Source of the DNA: Acidobacteriota bacterium | GTDB lineage: Bacteria; Acidobacteriota; Terriglobia; Acidiferrales; UBA7541 | Length of the DNA: 37,704 nt | Assembly: GCA_003225315.1 (NCBI GenBank) | Contig: QHZD01000048.1 | Coordinates: 24,422-62,125 of the forward strand | Reading direction: 5' to 3' | Shown: one piece after another, positions 9,238-16,324 of the stretch | How positions within the stretch are numbered: the stretch's first letter is position 1 | Layout: every line of letters starts with the position of its first letter | Program-made: the position numbers and the translations under genes | Notes under the pieces: generated by a model | Database searches by the model: none | What the model saw: only the letters and a program-made list of their open reading frames with translations | Told to the model about the DNA's origin: nothing

Positions 9238-9272
9238 TCCGTTTTCGCCCGGACGGCGTTATTCTGCTAATG

Positions 9273-9298
9273 GAGGACAGGGGAAACACCCTGTCCTC
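9273..9298 (+). terminator. Strong intercistronic hairpin between pilC and pilS
   Basis: GAGGACAGGG (9273-9282) pairs perfectly with CCCTGTCCTC (9289-9298) around a 6-nt loop. No T-run follows, so rather than a classic terminator it may be a partial terminator, an RNase-processing site or a 3' stabiliser that separates pilBTC from pilSR expression. Confidence 0.5.
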
Positions 9299-9348
9299 TA
9301 CTTCCTGCCAGAACTCGGGGGATGCCCGGATAATGGCGCGGGCGTGTA

Positions 9349-10962
9349 ATGGATAAGAGCTTTGCAACACGGGAATGGCTGGACTGGTTGACGCGTGTTC
9401 GTCTGTTGACGATCACCCTCATCCTGACCGTGGGCGTCGTCTGGCCTCAATACATTCCCGGCTTCAGCACCAACCGTTTCTTTCTGCCGCTGATCATTTT
9501 CTGGATTACCCTCGGAATTCTACACCTCATCCTTTTGCGCTGGCTCCCGCAGGCTCGGTGGCATGGCGGGCTGCAAGTTGCCAGCGATGTGCTGATGATT
9601 TCGCTGCTCGTCTATTCCACCGGCTTGCAGGAGAGCTATTTCATCTCCCTCTATCTGCTGGTGATTATCGTAGCGAGCATTCTGTTCTCGCGGCGTATCG
9701 CGTTTCTAACTGCCGCCACTTGTTTTCTGATCCTTGCGGAAATGATTGTGCTGGCATACGCCCAAAGGATCCCGCGAACTTTCTCCAGCCTGCCGACGGC
9801 GGAGAGCCTTCGTACCTGGCTGGTCATGAATCTCCTTGGGTTTCTGGCTGTGGCCTACTTGGCCAGCCTGCTCGCGCAGTCTCTTCGGAAAAAGGGCGTC
9901 GAGCTCGAAGAAAAGCGCGAGGAACTGCTCAGCCTCCAGGACTTCACCGAAGACATCATTCACTCCATGCGCGGCGGCCTGATTACCACGGATCTTGCCG
10001 GACGCGTCCTACTGCTGAATCGCACCGGTGAAGAAATCCTCGGACATCGCTTTGCGGAAGTGCGCGGCATGAAGCTGCAGCAGCTCAACGACGATTTCTG
10101 GCTCCCCGGCCATTACGAGAATAGCGAGAGACTCTCCCTCCGCAAGGAGATTGACTTTCGCACGCCCTCTGGAGATGTCCGCTATCTGGGCATTAGCATT
10201 TCGCCGCTGCGCTCTCGCGATTCGGGGCGCGACGGCTACGTTTTCAACTTCCAGGACCTCACTGATCTTCGCCGCCTGGAGCAGGAAGTCGCGACCAAGG
10301 AACGCATGGCCGCCCTCGGGCGTCTCTCCGCAGCCATCGCCCACGAAATTCGGCAGCCCTTGTCCGCCATGGCCGGCGCAGTGAAGGAATTAGCGCGTCT
10401 TGTGCCCCTCGAGGAGGACGAGAAGCATCTTGTTAATATTGTGAGCAGGGAATCCGAGCGGCTCAACAATATCATCACGGACTTCCTCAACTATTCACGG
10501 GAGAAGACCTACGAGTTTCACCAAGCCGATATTCGCGGGCTGCTGGATGAAACGCTGATGCTGGTGGAGAAGAAGCCGGAGATAGGCTCCAAGTACCAAA
10601 TTGTGCGCGCATTCAACGGAAAGGAATTACAGGCGCGCGTGGATCCCAACAAAATCAAGCAGGTCTTCTGGAATCTGTGCGACAACGCTCTTCGGGCCAT
10701 GCCCGATGGCGGCACCCTGACCGTCAAAATGGAGCAACGTCCGTTCTGGTTGCGCATTGCGTTTCAAGACACGGGGGTCGGCCTCGACCCAAAACAAAGG
10801 GCGAAGATTTTTGAGCCGCTGCAATCAGGTTTCAAGGGGGGCACGGGCCTTGGGCTTTCGATTGTCTACCAGATCGTGCAGGCCCACAGCGGGACAATTA
10901 GCGTGATATCCGAAAAAGACCGCGGCGCTGAGTTTATCGTCGAACTCCCGCGAGTTGGATGA
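9349..10962 (+). CDS. pilS: PilS-like membrane sensor histidine kinase
   Basis: 537 aa. The N-terminal ~190 residues contain about six hydrophobic segments with short loops, as in PilS, which reads membrane pilin level in Pseudomonas. A coiled linker and a PAS domain (~200-310, [14 protein letters not shown] type) follow. The HisKA domain carries H332 in [20 protein letters not shown], and the HATPase_c domain has N box [16 protein letters not shown] and a [10 protein letters not shown] box. No clear Shine-Dalgarno precedes ATG 9349. The regulator gene starts 8 nt downstream. Its partner is very probably the regulator at 10970, and a role in pilin feedback is inferred from topology and position. 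Confidence 0.9.
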   Translation: MDKSFATREWLDWLTRVRLLTITLILTVGVVWPQYIPGFSTNRFFLPLIIFWITLGILHLILLRWLPQARWHGGLQVASDVLMISLLVYSTGLQESYFISLYLLVIIVASILFSRRIAFLTAATCFLILAEMIVLAYAQRIPRTFSSLPTAESLRTWLVMNLLGFLAVAYLASLLAQSLRKKGVELEEKREELLSLQDFTEDIIHSMRGGLITTDLAGRVLLLNRTGEEILGHRFAEVRGMKLQQLNDDFWLPGHYENSERLSLRKEIDFRTPSGDVRYLGISISPLRSRDSGRDGYVFNFQDLTDLRRLEQEVATKERMAALGRLSAAIAHEIRQPLSAMAGAVKELARLVPLEEDEKHLVNIVSRESERLNNIITDFLNYSREKTYEFHQADIRGLLDETLMLVEKKPEIGSKYQIVRAFNGKELQARVDPNKIKQVFWNLCDNALRAMPDGGTLTVKMEQRPFWLRIAFQDTGVGLDPKQRAKIFEPLQSGFKGGTGLGLSIVYQIVQAHSGTISVISEKDRGAEFIVELPRVG

Positions 10963-10969
10963 GGCGTTT

Positions 10970-12388
10970 ATGCAGGGAACAAAAGCCGCAATCAAGGAAA
11001 CCGGACGCGAGATGCCCCATATCCTCGTGGTCGACGATGAGAAATCGATCGGCGAGCTCTTGGAAATCACCTTTCGCAAGGAAGGTCACCGCGTGGAAGT
11101 CGTGCACAGCGTGGAGGCCGCAAAGCGCAAGCTCGAATCACAAATCTTCGACATCATTATTTCAGATATCCGGATGCCCGGCGAGAGCGGCGTGGATCTC
11201 CTGAAGTTTGCCAAGGAAATCGCGCCCGGATCATTCTTTCTCCTCATGACCGCGCTCCCTGCATTAGATACCGCTATCGCGGCGCTCAACTCCGGCGCAG
11301 ACCGCTACGTTGTCAAGGGAGATTCGTTAGTCGATCAATTGCGGCTCGCAGTGCATGAGGTTTCTGAGAACCTGAAATGGAAGAAAGAGGCCCGCTATCT
11401 GCGGCGCGAGATCCGCCGGCTTACCGGCCTCGACAACATCATCGGACAAAGTCCCAAGATGCGCGCGATCTTCGACATGATCCAAACGGTCGCTCCTCAA
11501 TCGAGCCGCGTTCTCATTACCGGGGAGAGCGGGACAGGCAAGGAACTGGTCGCCCGTGCCATTCACGAGAACAGCGCCCGGGCCCAGGCTCCCTTCATCA
11601 CCATCAACTGTGGCGCGTTTCCGGAAACCCTGCTGGAGTCCGAGCTTTTCGGTTACATGAAAGGAGCCTTCACGGGCGCCAACGAAAACCGCCAAGGTCT
11701 CTTTCAGGCGGCACACGGCGGGACGCTCTTCATGGACGAGATCGGAAACATGAGCCTCACCATGCAGGTAAAGCTCTACCGTGTCCTTCAGGAAGGCAAA
11801 GTCCGCCCCATTGGCAGCACGGAGGAATCGGACGTGGACGTGCGCATCATTGCCGCCACAAACAAGGATTTTGAAAAAGAGATCGCCGAAGGCCGCTTCC
11901 GGGAAGATCTCTACTATCGCCTTAGCGTGATTCCCATACAGGTGCCGGCCCTGCGTGAACGCAGAGATGATATTCCGCTCCTTGCCCGCCACTTTCTCGA
12001 GAGTTTCCGTAAGACGATGGAAAAGCCCATTGAGGCCATCTCGCCGGAAGCCATGACGCGTTTGGAGTCCTACGATTGGCCTGGCAACGTTCGCGAGCTT
12101 GAAAACACCATGGAACGCGCTGTTGCTTTGGAGTCCAGCCGGGAGATTTCTTTGCGCGTGCTACCAGAGCGAATTGTCAATTATTCCGAGGCTTCCCAGT
12201 TCGGTTCGTCTCAAACCGTGGAATTCCCCGCGGACGGGCTAGATTTTGAAAAGGAAATCGCTGACGCCGAGCGAAGGTATTTGCAAGCCGCACTGGAGAA
12301 GGCTGGTGGAGTCCGTACTCGTGCGTCCGAACTCCTTAAGATCAGCTACCGTTCCTTCCGCCACTATGCCAAGAAACACAGCCTCTAA
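10970..12388 (+). CDS. pilR: PilR-like sigma-54-dependent response regulator
   Basis: 472 aa from ATG 10970, which has GATGAGG directly upstream; the family-conserved region begins at MPHILVVDDE, so ATG 11012 is an alternative. It has a receiver domain (~15-135; phosphoacceptor D66 in DIIISDIRMPG), a sigma-54 AAA+ domain (GESGTGKE Walker A, intact GAFTGA loop in GYMKGAFTGANENRQG, DEIGNM) and a C-terminal Fis-type helix-turn-helix (ASELLKISYRSFRHYAKKH). In Pseudomonas, Geobacter and Myxococcus, PilR activates sigma-54-dependent pilA transcription. Three sigma-54 pilin promoters begin about 220 nt downstream, so pilin control is the natural inference. Confidence 0.92.
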   Translation: MQGTKAAIKETGREMPHILVVDDEKSIGELLEITFRKEGHRVEVVHSVEAAKRKLESQIFDIIISDIRMPGESGVDLLKFAKEIAPGSFFLLMTALPALDTAIAALNSGADRYVVKGDSLVDQLRLAVHEVSENLKWKKEARYLRREIRRLTGLDNIIGQSPKMRAIFDMIQTVAPQSSRVLITGESGTGKELVARAIHENSARAQAPFITINCGAFPETLLESELFGYMKGAFTGANENRQGLFQAAHGGTLFMDEIGNMSLTMQVKLYRVLQEGKVRPIGSTEESDVDVRIIAATNKDFEKEIAEGRFREDLYYRLSVIPIQVPALRERRDDIPLLARHFLESFRKTMEKPIEAISPEAMTRLESYDWPGNVRELENTMERAVALESSREISLRVLPERIVNYSEASQFGSSQTVEFPADGLDFEKEIADAERRYLQAALEKAGGVRTRASELLKISYRSFRHYAKKHSL

Positions 12389-12396
12389 TCGATATT

Positions 12397-12434
12397 GGCC
12401 TTGCGTCGGCGGCTAGCAGCGTTCACGCAAGGCC
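12397..12434 (+). terminator. Inverted repeat after pilR
   Basis: GGCCTTGCGT (12397-12406) and ACGCAAGGCC (12425-12434) are perfect complements around an 18-nt loop, starting 8 nt after the pilR stop. No T-run follows. It may be a 3'-end structure or factor-dependent terminator. It could also be a DNA-binding site, since it lies about 170 nt upstream of the first pilin promoter. Confidence 0.45.
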
Positions 12435-12604
12435 CCCTGGCAGTGACCGATTGCGCCTTAGATATGGACAAAAAATGTCGACGAAAAAGGTCCGGCTAGC
12501 TTGGGAGGCAGAAGGCGTTTAATTCAAAGTCGGCACGTTTATGTAAGCTCTTTATTATGTGCGCGATACGCTGATAGCACTATTTTCGTACTAGGCCCAT
12601 GGAT

Positions 12605-12620
12605 TGGCCTCCGGCTTGCA
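12605..12620 (+). promoter_or_regulatory. Sigma-54 (-24/-12) promoter of the first pilin gene
   Basis: TTGGCCTCCGGCTTGCA has GG at 12606-12607 and GC at 12618-12619, ten bases apart as sigma-54 requires, with the TTGCA -12 box intact. The expected start near 12630 gives a 5' leader of about 46 nt to ATG 12677. Confidence 0.8.
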
Positions 12621-12676
12621 CCCTGGTACGGCGTGCTCTGGCACCATATCACCATATAATCTCTCAAGGAGAAAGC

Positions 12677-13210
12677 ATGAAGAAGCAAAAGGGTTTCTCT
12701 CTTATTGAATTGCTGATCGTCGTGGCGATCATTCTGATCATCGCGGCCATCGCTATTCCGAACTTGCTGCGTTCGAAAATCGCAGCCAATGAATCATCCG
12801 CTGTCGGCTCCGTGCGCACCATCGGCACGGCGGAAGTGACGTATTCTTCGAGCTGGGGCAGCGGTTTCGCGGCTACCATCCAGGCTCTGGGCGGACCTTC
12901 CCCTTGCGTCGTCGCGACTGCGGGCGCAGCTTGCTTAATCGATCCGCTTTTGAGCGCGGCTGCGCCAGTCAAGAGCGGCTATGGTTTCAACGCCGCTGGA
13001 ACTCTCGCGGTTAACGGCGTCCTTAACGGATTCGAAGTGACGGCGTGGCCCACCACGGTGCAGACGACTGGCGTGCGTGCCTTCTGTGATGACCAAACAG
13101 GCGTGCTCAAGTTTTTCAGTCCGTCTCCGGCTGGCGGTATGGGCGTAGGTGCGGGAGTTTGCGCAGCAATTGCGACGGCAGCTGGCGTTTCTGGTCCTGT
13201 CGGCAACTAA
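12677..13210 (+). CDS. pilA: Type IV major pilin-like prepilin, copy 1
   Basis: 177 aa; the start ATG 12677 follows AAGGAGAAAGC. A longer open frame from 12599 would overlap the promoter and precede the leader, so it is rejected. The leader MKKQKG is cut before F(+1); the mature N terminus FSLIELLIVVAIILIIAAIA has Glu at +5 and is the hydrophobic polymerisation helix, giving a 171-residue pilin. Four Cys (in SPCVV, AACLI, AFCDD, GVCAA) are conserved in all four local copies and could form two disulfides. TGVRAFCDDQTGVL is the acidobacterial-type C-terminal motif. Its coding sequence is almost identical to copy 2. It has its own sigma-54 promoter and terminator. Confidence 0.93.
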   Translation: MKKQKGFSLIELLIVVAIILIIAAIAIPNLLRSKIAANESSAVGSVRTIGTAEVTYSSSWGSGFAATIQALGGPSPCVVATAGAACLIDPLLSAAAPVKSGYGFNAAGTLAVNGVLNGFEVTAWPTTVQTTGVRAFCDDQTGVLKFFSPSPAGGMGVGAGVCAAIATAAGVSGPVGN

Positions 13211-13229
13211 CTCTGAGGCTCGTTTTGGC

Positions 13230-13261
13230 AAAAAGGAGGAAGCAAAGCTTCCTCCTTTTTT
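13230..13261 (+). terminator. Rho-independent terminator of pilin copy 1
   Basis: GGAGGAAGC (13235-13243) pairs with GCTTCCTCC (13247-13255) around AAA, followed by six T. A run of A precedes the stem, so it could work in both directions. Confidence 0.92.
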
Positions 13262-13460
13262 CTTGCTGTTCGCCGAACAGTGGCTAATCTTCGGTGACCT
13301 TTTTCGCCGGCGTCAAGTGACAAAAAACGTCAAACATAGACCACTCCGGCACCTCGGACCTAGAAGCTAGACTAGTCTTGGTACTGGTCGCCAACCAGTA
13401 AGTTAAAGTATCTAAATGCCTTATGCTCGGAGGCGTCCTGGAGCTGGAAATCATAAAACG
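13262..13460. other. Region between pilin copies 1 and 2, with inverted repeats
   Basis: No gene seen. It holds GTCAAGTGAC (13312-13321, inverted), three CTAG tetramers within 16 nt (13360-13375), and the perfect inverted repeat TACTGGT-CGCCA-ACCAGTA (13382-13400). The last lies about 60-80 nt upstream of the copy 2 sigma-54 promoter, a distance used by enhancer-binding proteins. No equal sequence lies before copies 1 or 3. Confidence 0.5.
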
Positions 13461-13476
13461 TGGCAACTAGCTTGCG
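13461..13476 (+). promoter_or_regulatory. Sigma-54 (-24/-12) promoter of pilin copy 2
   Basis: TGGCAACTAGCTTGCG has GG at 13462-13463 and GC at 13474-13475 with ten bases between, matching both boxes (TGGCA and TTGC). The expected leader is about 38 nt to ATG 13525. Confidence 0.85.
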
Positions 13477-13524
13477 TTAAAGTACCTCGTTCTGGCTAGG
13501 CTACTCACTCGTCAAGGAGAAAGC

Positions 13525-14058
13525 ATGAAGAAGCAAAAGGGTTTCTCTCTTATCGAATTGCTGATCGTCGTGGCGATCATTCTGATCATCGCGGCCATCG
13601 CTATTCCGAACTTGCTGCGTTCGAAAATCGCAGCCAATGAATCATCCGCTGTCGGCTCCGTGCGCACCATCGGCACGGCGGAAGTGACGTATTCTTCGAG
13701 CTGGGGCAGTGGTTTCGCGGCTACCATCCAGGCTCTGGGCGGACCTTCCCCTTGCGTCGTCGCGACTGCGGGCGCAGCTTGCTTAATCGATCCGCTTTTG
13801 AGCGCGGCTGCGCCAGTCAAGAGCGGCTATGGTTTCGACGCCGCTGGAACTCTCGCGGTTAACGGCGTCCTTAACGGATTCGAAGTGACGGCGTGGCCCA
13901 CCACGGTGCAGACGACTGGCGTGCGTGCCTTCTGTGATGACCAAACAGGCGTGCTCAAGTTTTTCAGTCCGTCTCCGGCTGGCGGTATGGGCGTAGGTGC
14001 GGGAACTTGCGCAGCAATTGCGACGGCAGCTGGCGTTTCTGGTCCTGTCGGCAACTAA
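13525..14058 (+). CDS. pilA: Type IV major pilin-like prepilin, copy 2
   Basis: 177 aa, the same architecture as copy 1 (MKKQKG leader, FSLIE with Glu at +5, four Cys). By eye only five bases differ over 534 nt. They change Asn to Asp in the SGYGF-(N/D)-AAG segment and Val to Thr beside the last Cys; two changes are silent. Identity starts at the ribosome site TCAAGGAGAAAGC and ends 4 nt after the stop (TAACTCT). The flanks beyond are unrelated, including the promoter. That pattern points to recent duplication or gene conversion confined to the coding unit. Confidence 0.93.
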   Translation: MKKQKGFSLIELLIVVAIILIIAAIAIPNLLRSKIAANESSAVGSVRTIGTAEVTYSSSWGSGFAATIQALGGPSPCVVATAGAACLIDPLLSAAAPVKSGYGFDAAGTLAVNGVLNGFEVTAWPTTVQTTGVRAFCDDQTGVLKFFSPSPAGGMGVGAGTCAAIATAAGVSGPVGN

Positions 14059-14079
14059 CTCTTAACCTAAAGTTCGACC

Positions 14080-14111
14080 GGGGAGGAAGCATCGCTTCCT
14101 CCCTTTTTTTT
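14080..14111 (+). terminator. Rho-independent terminator of pilin copy 2
   Basis: GGGAGGAAGC (14081-14090) pairs with GCTTCCTCCC (14094-14103) around ATC, then eight T. The stem resembles that after copy 1 although the surrounding sequence does not. Confidence 0.93.
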
Positions 14112-14198
14112 GGAAAGCCGTGAATCAGTTAGGGGCAAGCGCCAAGGCAGAGCGCGAACGACCCCTCAGGAACCGGGCAGTACGGGTGGTTATTGCGT

Positions 14199-14214
14199 TG
14201 GCATCTGGCGTGCT
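14199..14214 (+). promoter_or_regulatory. Sigma-54 (-24/-12) promoter of pilin copy 3
   Basis: TTGGCATCTGGCGTGCT has GG at 14200-14201 and GC at 14212-14213 with ten bases between. The -24 box is good (TTGGCA); the -12 box is GTGC rather than TTGC, so probably weaker. The expected leader is about 55 nt to ATG 14280. Confidence 0.72.
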
Positions 14215-14279
14215 CCATTTCTTGATAGCATCCTTGTTCGCAAAGGAACCTGCGTAGCGGAGTCTCTCTAGGTCATGCT

Positions 14280-14792
14280 ATGAACAAGCAGCGCGGTTTC
14301 TCTCTTATCGAATTGCTGATCGTTGTGGCGATCATTCTGATCATCGCGGCGATCGCCATTCCTAGCCTCCTGCGTTCCAGGATCGCGGCCAACGAATCCT
14401 CCGCCGTGTCTTCTCTCCGCACCATCACCACGGCGGAGACAACCTACGCTTCGAGCTGGGGCTCTGGTTACGCAGCGACTTTGGACAACCTCGGCGGGCC
14501 GGTCCCCTGCGTCGTTGCGACTGCGGTTACGGGTTGCATAATCGATTCAGCTCTGAGTTTGGCTCCCTACACGAAGAGTGGTTATGTGTTTGTAGCTGTC
14601 GGAAATACCCCAGTAGGAGGCGTCAATAACGGGTTTGAAGTGAACGCCACGCCAGTCATTGTGGATGTAACCGGCAAGCGCGCCTTCTGCTCCGATCAGA
14701 CGGGCGTGCTTCGATCGAACGCCACCGGTGTCGCTATCGGGACGGGTGCCGGAACCTGCTCCGCAGTGGCAACGCTCATCATCGGTAACTAA
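14280..14792 (+). CDS. Type IV prepilin, divergent copy 3
   Basis: 170 aa. The leader MNKQRG is followed by the same FSLIELLIVVAIILIIAAIA helix with Glu at +5. The globular part diverges from copies 1 and 2 but keeps WGSGYAATLDNLGG, the four Cys, SGYVF and TGKRAFCSDQTGVLR. The C-terminal segment after that motif is shorter than in copies 1 and 2. The ribosome site is weak (AGG 7 nt before ATG), unlike AAGGAGA in copies 1 and 2, suggesting lower translation. With its own promoter and terminator it can be expressed independently, as an alternative major pilin or a minor subunit. Confidence 0.9.
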   Translation: MNKQRGFSLIELLIVVAIILIIAAIAIPSLLRSRIAANESSAVSSLRTITTAETTYASSWGSGYAATLDNLGGPVPCVVATAVTGCIIDSALSLAPYTKSGYVFVAVGNTPVGGVNNGFEVNATPVIVDVTGKRAFCSDQTGVLRSNATGVAIGTGAGTCSAVATLIIGN

Positions 14793-14813
14793 CTCCACAA
14801 ACGTACTTTTGAC

Positions 14814-14846
14814 GGGGAGGAGGATCACTTCCTCCCCCTTGTTTTG
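14814..14846 (+). terminator. Hairpin terminator of pilin copy 3
   Basis: GGGGAGGA (14814-14821) pairs with TCCTCCCC (14830-14837) around an 8-nt loop, followed by CTTGTTTTG. The broken T-run suggests some read-through into copy 4. Confidence 0.75.
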
Positions 14847-14919
14847 ATATGGGCCTTTCTTTCAAGTGGTGTCTTTTGGTGACAAAACTCTTTAGAATGG
14901 TGCGTTTGTAGGTCGTGCC

Positions 14920-15447
14920 ATGAAGAAGCATCGCGGTTTCTCTCTTATTGAATTACTGATCGTCATTGCGATCATTCTGATCATCTCGGCAATCGCCATC
15001 CCGACGTTGCTGCGCTCGAAGATAACTGCGAACGAATCATCCGCTGTCAGCACCGTTCGCACCATCAGCACCGCGGAAACAACCTACGCTTCGGGGTGGG
15101 GCACGGGTTACGCACCCGGTTTGGCGCAACTGGGCGGAGCCTCCCCCTGCGCCGTGGCGACCGCGGCCGCCGCCTGCATCATCGATCCCCTATTGAGTGC
15201 CCCGCCCTTCGTGAAGAGTGGCTATGCGTTCAACGCCGCCGGAACTGTCCCGATTAACGGCGTACTCAACGGATTCGAGGTGAATGCCACTCCTACTGCG
15301 GTGCAGTCGACCGGCGTGCGCGCGTTCTGCGCGGACCAATCTGGGATAGTTCAATTTGTCACTCCGGGCGCTGCCGCTATCGGAGTTGCTGCGGGTTCTT
15401 GCGCGGCAGTTGCAAACGTTCCCGGAATTTCTGGTCCCGTCAACTAG
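14920..15447 (+). CDS. Type IV prepilin, divergent copy 4
   Basis: 175 aa. The leader MKKHRG is followed by FSLIELLIVIAIILIISAIA with Glu at +5. The four Cys (SPCAV, AACII, AFCAD, GSCAA), SGYAF and TGVRAFCADQSGIV are kept. The ribosome site is weak (AGGT 6 nt upstream). No GG-N10-GC sigma-54 site exists in the 127-nt gap before it. TAGAAT at 14893-14898 is a possible -10 without a good -35. It may depend on read-through from copy 3 or on a different sigma factor. The LolA-like gene starts 61 nt downstream. Confidence 0.9.
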   Translation: MKKHRGFSLIELLIVIAIILIISAIAIPTLLRSKITANESSAVSTVRTISTAETTYASGWGTGYAPGLAQLGGASPCAVATAAAACIIDPLLSAPPFVKSGYAFNAAGTVPINGVLNGFEVNATPTAVQSTGVRAFCADQSGIVQFVTPGAAAIGVAAGSCAAVANVPGISGPVN

Positions 15448-15468
15448 CTCTCGATTAGCTTGTCGCCG

Positions 15469-15488
15469 CTGGCTTTCGGCTTAGCCAG
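15469..15488 (+). terminator. Weak hairpin after pilin copy 4
   Basis: CTGGCT (15469-15474) pairs with AGCCAG (15483-15488) around an 8-nt loop with no T-run. It may only attenuate transcription into the following operon. Confidence 0.3.
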
Positions 15489-15508
15489 ATGCCCTGTAAG
15501 ATGAGAAG

Positions 15509-16219
15509 GTGACTTCTCGCTTTGCTGCCGCGCTGGTCGGCGTTCTTCTGACGCCATCGTTCACCGATACATCGCTTCCTGTTAAGCGGCTCGAGGCCAC
15601 GTATCGGGCCGCCCGGACCATGCAGGTAATTTTTCTTGAGCAGTACTCCGAGAATGGATGGGTCGTTCGTACTGAGGCCGGCGCCGCGTATTTCCGCCGG
15701 CCCGGCAAGATGCGCTGGGAATACCAGTCACCCGAAAAAAACGTATTTCTCGTCGACGGCAAGACAGCTTGGTTTTACGTTCCCGGCGACCACACGGTAA
15801 CGCGTGTTCCTGCTAAGCAAAGCACGGACTGGCGAACGCCCCTAGCCCTGCTGGCAGGCGAAATGAAACTGTCGCGCATTTGCGCGCGCGTGGATCTTGC
15901 TACTGATGAGAAGCCAGACAAGGATGGCGATGTGGTGCTGTCGTGCCCGCTCAAAGGTTCGCAAGCCGCAGCCGATCCTGCCTCGAAGAACGACGCTGCT
16001 CATGCGAAAAGAGATTTTCTTCTTTTCGAAGTCGCCCAGGACACGAATCATCTCGTACGGATCGTCGTGCGTGAGGCTGGTGGTGTCGAGATCGAGTTCA
16101 AATTCAAGGACTGGCAGTTTGATCCTCCCGTTCCTGACTCTTTCTTCCGGTTCGAAGTCCCTCCGGGAGTAGCCATTGTGAACGGTGAGTTGCCTTCTGA
16201 GAGCAAATCTCTAAACTAG
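15509..16219 (+). CDS. LolA-like outer-membrane lipoprotein carrier family protein
   Basis: 236 aa from GTG 15509. An in-frame TAA lies four codons upstream and the next Met falls inside the fold, so this start is close to forced. The N terminus is a short hydrophobic signal-like segment (RFAAALVGVLLTPSF). The LolA fold is recognised from GKMRWEYQSPEKNVFLVDGK, then TAWFYVPGDHTVTRV, and a C-terminal EIEFKFKDWQFDPPVPDSFFRF. LolA carries lipoproteins across the periplasm to the outer membrane. Placed at the head of the second assembly operon, it could deliver a lipoprotein such as a pilotin or secretin to the outer membrane; that is inference. It might be a housekeeping LolA or a dedicated paralogue. 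Confidence 0.8.
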   Translation: MTSRFAAALVGVLLTPSFTDTSLPVKRLEATYRAARTMQVIFLEQYSENGWVVRTEAGAAYFRRPGKMRWEYQSPEKNVFLVDGKTAWFYVPGDHTVTRVPAKQSTDWRTPLALLAGEMKLSRICARVDLATDEKPDKDGDVVLSCPLKGSQAAADPASKNDAAHAKRDFLLFEVAQDTNHLVRIVVREAGGVEIEFKFKDWQFDPPVPDSFFRFEVPPGVAIVNGELPSESKSLN

Positions 16220-16324
16220 ACTAGAATAGAGCCAGCCCAGCCTGCGGGCGTTTGCGGCGAAAGAAACGGCCAACCATTGAGTCCTACCCCGCATATCAAG
16301 TAGATGAGGTAAACTGAGGGAGTT

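Noticed and set aside
12389-14279. Cyclic di-GMP riboswitch upstream of the pilin genes
   Set aside because: I looked for the conserved GEMM core (GGGACGCAAAGCC-like) and found no convincing match; structured elements there are terminators and inverted repeats.
15470-15487. Possible sigma-54 site before the LolA-like gene
   Set aside because: TGGCTTTCGGCTTAGC has GC one base too far from GG, and the -12 box is poor; the region reads better as a small hairpin.
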